DNA of 64,000 nt from positions 37,614,587-37,678,586 of the forward strand of contig CM073591.1 in NCBI GenBank assembly GCA_037074705.1, given 5' to 3'. The translations under genes and the position numbers were made by a program. The DNA comes from Zhengitettix transpicula (Eukaryota; Arthropoda; Insecta; Orthoptera; Tetrigidae). The notes beneath the pieces were generated by a model. It saw only the letters and a list, made by a program, of their open reading frames with translations, was not told where the DNA came from and ran no database searches. Positions 59,034 through 64,000 of the stretch are shown piece by piece; positions within the stretch are counted from its first letter, which is position 1; each line of letters opens with the position of its first letter.

Positions 59034-60479
59034 AACTTACACCGGGAACGATACCGATCGCTGCTATAATAAACATTGATATATACATATTTCGGAAAGC
59101 ATAACTCAAGAACACTCAAAACATGGTGATCGTTATGCTGGATTTTTGAAAACAGCAATGAAATTACAACGAACAGAAAAGATGTGACATCACATAGACA
59201 ACCGTTCGATCCTTGACGTTCAAATCTGAGTTTGTTATCAACTTACAAATATATATTTATATATATCAAATTAATAAACCTACTGATCATTCATCAACTT
59301 AAAATTTTTCGCTTAGACTCTGTATACTTTTTCAGATTCCGAATTTATCTTCCACTCCAGGATCATTCTCTGATATCTCATTGTGCAAAACATCCCTTCA
59401 ACATCGTCAAAGTTGCACTTTTCCAGCTTCCTATTAGAATCCCAGCAACAACCCCTTGGAACATCAGTTTCTATTCATGTTAATAATATTCCCTTTAGCT
59501 TTTTTCCTCAAGGTCGATATAGGTTTATTCCAGTTTTCGTGATTTGTCCAAAACGCTCAATGCTTGTTTTGCACTGTATTCTTTTTTTTATTTGCTGTTC
59601 ACAAAACTAAATACTGTTCTAAGTAGAATTTTACAATAAAGTTGTGAAAGATTCATCTCTTTAAGTTGTGTATTAGTATTTTTGGCTCCATATGCACTAA
59701 TTAAGAATCACCTTCATTTATCTAAATTATATAAATTAATAAAATTTCCTTTTTATTTTAAAAAATTCACTGGATATCGATGTGCTATTAATGAACTTAA
59801 TATAACTAATTTTGCCTTAAACGATTATAATTATTTATTATAAACTAAATTATCTTTTCACTTTTGAAAGGGATAAATTTTTATTTGACCAGATTTTTTG
59901 GTAAATTTAGTAATAACTTATAATCTACATTTTTACAGAGAATTAAGCTCGTTTTTCTGTAAGATAGTAAAAACGTGTTTATTTTTTAGTTTTTAAGAAG
60001 TTGTTAGGTTTAGTAGTCTGGTAATGGCACCAACAGTATATAACTCCTGATGAGGTATATTTTTTGGTCATAAATTTGTTTATTAAATGAATAAATTTTT
60101 TCTTATTGTATATAAAAACTATTTCTAAGCGCAAATAAGAGATACCGTGTTAATAATATTACATCGCCTAAGTGGTACAGTCCAGCGAAAGGAAAAGGAA
60201 AATATTTTAAAATTTAGACAGAAATAATTTGTCTAGGTAGATAGTTGAAGGTCATTTAATACTTTAAAGATTGGAAAGTTAAACGTTCCATAATATTTTA
60301 AGTCACAATTGACACTAAATAAGAAGCGTTTTGCAGCTACACTCAACTTGTTTCAGTATCTAGGGGAACAATGCTTTTTAAAAAGCAGACAATGGAACCG
60401 TGTATCAGTACTCATTTATCAGACTTTTGGCGTGCTCGTTACCTCTATGAACGCTATATTTGACGTAAGGTTTTCGATT
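59031..60479. other. AT-rich DNA, nothing recognised
   Basis: No feature seen. Confidence 0.5.
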
Positions 60480-60930
60480 GCGTGTTTCTTTTCGTAGCGG
60501 ACCCGTGATTTCCGATTAGCATCTCCGCCGCAACACACTTCCCAGCCATGAACACAGACATAATTAACAGATTAATTCCGTGCTTTAATTATTCCCGTTA
60601 ACTCTTTTTTTTTCCTTCCTCGTCTTTCTTTCTCTCGTTGCTTCAGTTCTTTTCAGTTTGCTCGTCGCTGACTTAACTAAAGAAGGCGGGGGTGAAGTTT
60701 TATCTCCGTTATTTCATCTCACTTCCTCGAAGAATAATTCACCTGTCTTAGCATTTCAAGCAGAACGAGCGCTTTCTATCTCCATCTTAGCTTCACCTGA
60801 CTTCCCTACAGTATTATATGCAAATTGATTTTCACTGCGCCGCATTTTAATTATATTAACATTTTACACCGCGGCGCTGAGTTGCTCGGATGTTAAGAGG
60901 CCGACGGAACCCTCGACAAGGAAATCTTAC
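60480..60930. promoter_or_regulatory. GC-richer island with octamer and pyrimidine tract
   Basis: Contains CCGATTAGCATC, GACATAATTAACAGATTAAT, a long pyrimidine tract (60605-60660), ATGCAAAT at 60818-60825 and GCGCCGCATTTTAATTAT. Looks like the other islands in motif content. No coding frame supported. Confidence 0.4.
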
Positions 60931-60995
60931 TAATTCTCAAAAATCAAGGCCAACAAACATATGTGTGTGGCACGTGTTTTCATTAATTACTGTTG

Positions 60996-61385
60996 ATGTT
61001 TCTGAAAATGGTAAAGGAATCCTCTGAAGCAGTTGCACCAAGGTCTATGCTAGATTTCGAAAATACCCTGAGGCGTTCAAAGCAATTTCGAAATAAAATA
61101 ATAGCCGTTTCCTATCCCTTGTTATATTTTGGAAAAACGACAATAGCTCACTTAAGGACTTACAAGAGGTTCATTACTCAAACAGAACAAGTATATGAAC
61201 CTTACGTGATCGCTGTGTATTTAATAGTAATGGTTGGCTTGTCTTTCGTTAGCAAAATCTCTTTTTACATATTAATATCGCTTGTTTATTATACGAAAAC
61301 AAATATCAATATTCTTGAAATGATTTTACTCAGAAACAGCCATTTCACATTATGCAATATTTCTAAGTGTATTAAAAGTAGGTGA
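60996..61385 (+). other. 129-codon ATG frame, unproven
   Basis: Starts ATG TTT CTG AAA ATG. The N-terminal half is charged (KESSEAVAPRSMLDFENTLR). The C-terminal half is hydrophobic and could form one or two membrane segments (YVIAVYLIVMVGLSFVSK, then SFYILISLVYYT). No family recognised. AT-rich codon use equals the background and the length fits chance, so I do not call a gene. Confidence 0.15.
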
Positions 61386-61987
61386 CATGAATAAAAAGAA
61401 TTGAAGATAATTGTCGTTTATTTTCTGAGTAGAAGTGTAATTGTAGGAACAAACTACTTGGCACTTTGAATTATCTATACAGAAAGCACTGCAGTAACAG
61501 AGTTGCAATCCTCTGCATGACGTACGACTTCTACCAAAGGTCTCCATGTTGATATTTTAAAATACATGAAACATCTTTCACAGCTCTAAATTAAACAAAT
61601 TCTGTTTTAAACTATTTTTGAAATTATTCAGGCTGTAGTAACACACAAAAACTATAGTTATACCTTCCTGAGGCAATTTCTGAGTGGCGAACCTGTGAGT
61701 CCCAAGTCTCTCTTGACATTTTCCGTTCAATTTCCGTGTCACATTTCGTATTTTAAAAATATCGTTTACAACGTCATATTCGTAGATAGTATCCCTATAA
61801 TTCTACTATTTTGTGACAGAGAATTGCGATTTAAGCGAGTTATATCTGTGGACGGAGCAGTGAATTATTTGAATAATCTGAATTTCGAAAACGCTGCAAC
61901 AAACTGTTAATAATTAGAGTGCCAAGTCAAAACTATTTGCCTACTATAACAGAGAAAGCGACATTTCATGTAATTCGATTATTATTT
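61386..61987. other. AT-rich DNA, nothing recognised
   Basis: No feature seen. Confidence 0.5.
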
Positions 61988-62413
61988 TCTACCTAATAAA
62001 GAAAATGGACTGTTTGTGTGTATATTTGTCTGTATGTTCCGGATACAAATCATCACCCGTGGAGAAAATTTCCCCAAATTTCGTACACGTGCTCCTTTTG
62101 AACCGGAAACATTGTGGTAGTAAGACATGACATCCAGCCCCAGAGGCGGGGGTGCACGGTGGTAGAAATTTTCATCCAGGCTCAAACTGCCGATATTGGC
62201 GTCAGATAAATAATTTTCGGGGTCAATGAGATTTATAGTGTTTTTTCCGATGTTTTTATGTGTAATTTCAACCACTTTTGGCATGGGAGGGGAGCGCCCT
62301 TAGGGATGGGAGTGGAGAGACGTTACATTATATAAAACGCAAAAACAATTCAGGGTTATTGATGTCGCTGAGTTTAATTAAGACAACCCGGACAACGGTG
62401 GGCACCCAGCTTC
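61988..62413 (+). mobile_element. Helitron-like non-autonomous element, copy 2
   Basis: Same order of landmarks as copy 1: TCTACCTAATAAAGAAAATG, GTGTGTATATTTGTCTGTAT, CCGTGGAGAAAATTTCCCC with TTTCGTACACGTGCTCC, a GGCGGGGGTG segment, and the end AACCCGGACAACGGTGGGCACCCAGCTTC. Some sections of copy 1 are missing. The 100-codon minus-strand frame inside it (61982-62284) is not supported as coding. Confidence 0.55.
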
Positions 62414-64000
62414 TATAAAATAAAGAGTAGTTCACAAACACTAACAGTGAGAATATTAAAAAAATTCATTTTAAAATAACCAAGTACGTTTGAATATAGA
62501 CTTGTACTTTCATTAGGTTGTGGCTCAAATTTTAAAAATTCTAAAACATTTAATTATAATTAATAAACAATTTTATGCATCATTTCAGTCAGTCTCTACT
62601 GACAACCTTACTGTAAGGCTACCGTGTCCAGGAAAAAGTCCACGACCTGAACATGCTACAAATATGAACTGAAAAGTTGTATTTTTAAACTGATTTTTAT
62701 TTATGAAACTGTCTGTTATCGGACGTAAATTACATTTTACTTTATTTAAAAAACAGACGTAAAAACAAAATTTAATTTCTGTGCCCCTCAATGTAAAGAC
62801 TTCCATTGAATTTGGCATAAACAGAGGTCGGTAGAACGAGCAACTATGATTTACTAAAAAGATCAGTGATATAACGGTAATTTCATTGTTACCTTTTAAA
62901 AACAGTTTCAGGAAAAAATCAAGCATATCATTCGGTAATGGGAGAAAAATAATCAAACAAGTGCTGAAGCGTGAGAATAACTTATTAATAGAAATATTAT
63001 TTGCTCGTTTCTGTCTATTGAAAAATTATAGTCGATTCTTGTGTTTGAAATGTTTTGACAGATAGTATATTTCAGATGAATTTTTTATTTATTTATTTTA
63101 CTTTTCATGAACGTTGTACAACACATTTTACAGACCGGTCATTTTGAGAGTGGACGGTGTGCCGTTTTGATCATTAAAAAATAATGATTGATATCTTTGA
63201 ACACAGTGTAGTTTTCTACTGTTTCAGCTTCGGACTCTCACAATACACATTTGAGGTTTACAAATTGTTTCCAGGCACTAAAATTGCTTTTTATGATCCT
63301 AAATCGTAAATTTTGACAAAATTACTGCAGAATTGAGAACTCCATTTTAAATTAGAGCATGTATAAAATTATATCACATCAATATAATCAATAAAATAAT
63401 CGTATAAAACCAAATTAAACTTCGAATTCAATTACATTTTTTTGATGAACAACGTGCAATTATTTCCATAAAAGTAAATCAATTTATCACGCTGTTCACC
63501 CACCGTTAAATGAATTGCATGATGAAATGTATTTTATTTCTTCTGTTTCTGTTTAATTTTGCCTCTTTGATGATAAAAAAAATCATATTAAAGGGCGGCA
63601 GAACGTGTCTTAAAGTTGAATGATTCTGTAGAATGAAGAAAAAAAAGAAGTTAAAGGATCAGCTGAAAAGTAATAAAAGAGCCGCTCTTGATTGCAAATG
63701 CGTCGTAAAGCCACAAATCGGTCTGAGGTTACGACGTACGCTTCGTGTTCTTTTATACTTCATTTTTTTTTTGGTAAAAGTGAAAAGCTCATTTTAATTG
63801 AGTACCTCAATACTTACCTCGTGCACAACAAGCTTGTCCGTTTGAAATTTTGATAATAAGATCTTAGATAAGTGATTTATTATTTTTTCCGCTCAAATTA
63901 TTAGCAATACGCTCCAAACACAATTCTAAGAACTGAAGATGTCACCTTCTATAATTTAGTGTATTTTCTGGAAATAACTTCTATTTGTATATGTAAACAA
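62414..64000. other. AT-rich DNA, nothing recognised
   Basis: A 123-codon minus-strand frame (62585-62956) has no motif and background composition. Nothing else seen. Confidence 0.5.

Noticed and set aside
62585..62956. 123-codon minus-strand gene
   Set aside because: No motif, background composition, and a length expected by chance in 64 kb of such DNA.

Overview
The window looks like a gene-poor stretch of a large, AT-rich arthropod genome, most likely an insect. I see no bacterial gene organisation, and no reading frame longer than about 135 codons on either strand. The repeats are of animal type: a mauritiana-like mariner relic, other Tc1/mariner fragments, Helitron-like elements, non-LTR reverse transcriptase relics, tRNA-headed SINEs and poly(A)-tailed retroposons. 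The style of the repeats makes me think of a cockroach or related hemimetabolous insect, but that is a guess. No complete protein-coding gene can be supported; most short open frames lack an ATG and are about as long as chance allows at this base composition.

Layout. 0-1.2 kb: two fragments of one Tc1/mariner-type element in inverted orientation, one split by a retroposon. 2.5-3.0 kb: a coding-like frame broken by one stop (minus strand). 4.1 kb: a degenerate hammerhead/Penelope-like motif. 9.1-9.7 kb: mariner transposase relic. 12.2-12.8 kb: Helitron-like element. 13.0-13.8 kb: GC-richer island with a TATA box, a well-spaced ATG and a strong splice donor. 14.3-19.6 kb: a repeat complex with 0.5 kb inverted arms around three head-to-tail copies of a roughly 0.5 kb retroposon. 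20.9-21.0 kb: two adjacent palindromes. 22.5 kb: a possible internal exon. 28.0 kb: a 38-bp-arm hairpin. 30.5-30.9 kb: two tRNA-headed SINEs. 31.3-32.2 kb: island with three identical POU octamers. 34.9 kb: retroposon copy with a clear 10-bp target-site duplication. 35.7-36.0 and 44.7-45.2 kb: non-LTR RT relics (minus strand). 51.3-52.2 and 57.2-58.2 kb: two opposed copies of an unnamed repeat. 58.3-58.9 kb: the best non-LTR RT relic. 62.0-62.4 kb: second Helitron-like copy.

Between these lie long AT-rich stretches in which I see nothing, punctuated by about a dozen islands of 200-900 bp with clearly higher GC. They are rich in homeodomain-type ATTA cores, E-boxes and octamers, and poor in recognisable coding. 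Such islands spaced across a gene desert are what one expects around a developmental regulator, or in its large introns, but conservation cannot be tested here. The most notable items are the retroposon family (eight copies, direct target-site duplications, 30-bp hairpin repeats at the 5' end), the long inverted repeat at 14.6-19.1 kb, the octamer cluster, and the candidate promoter/first exon at 13.1-13.3 kb.
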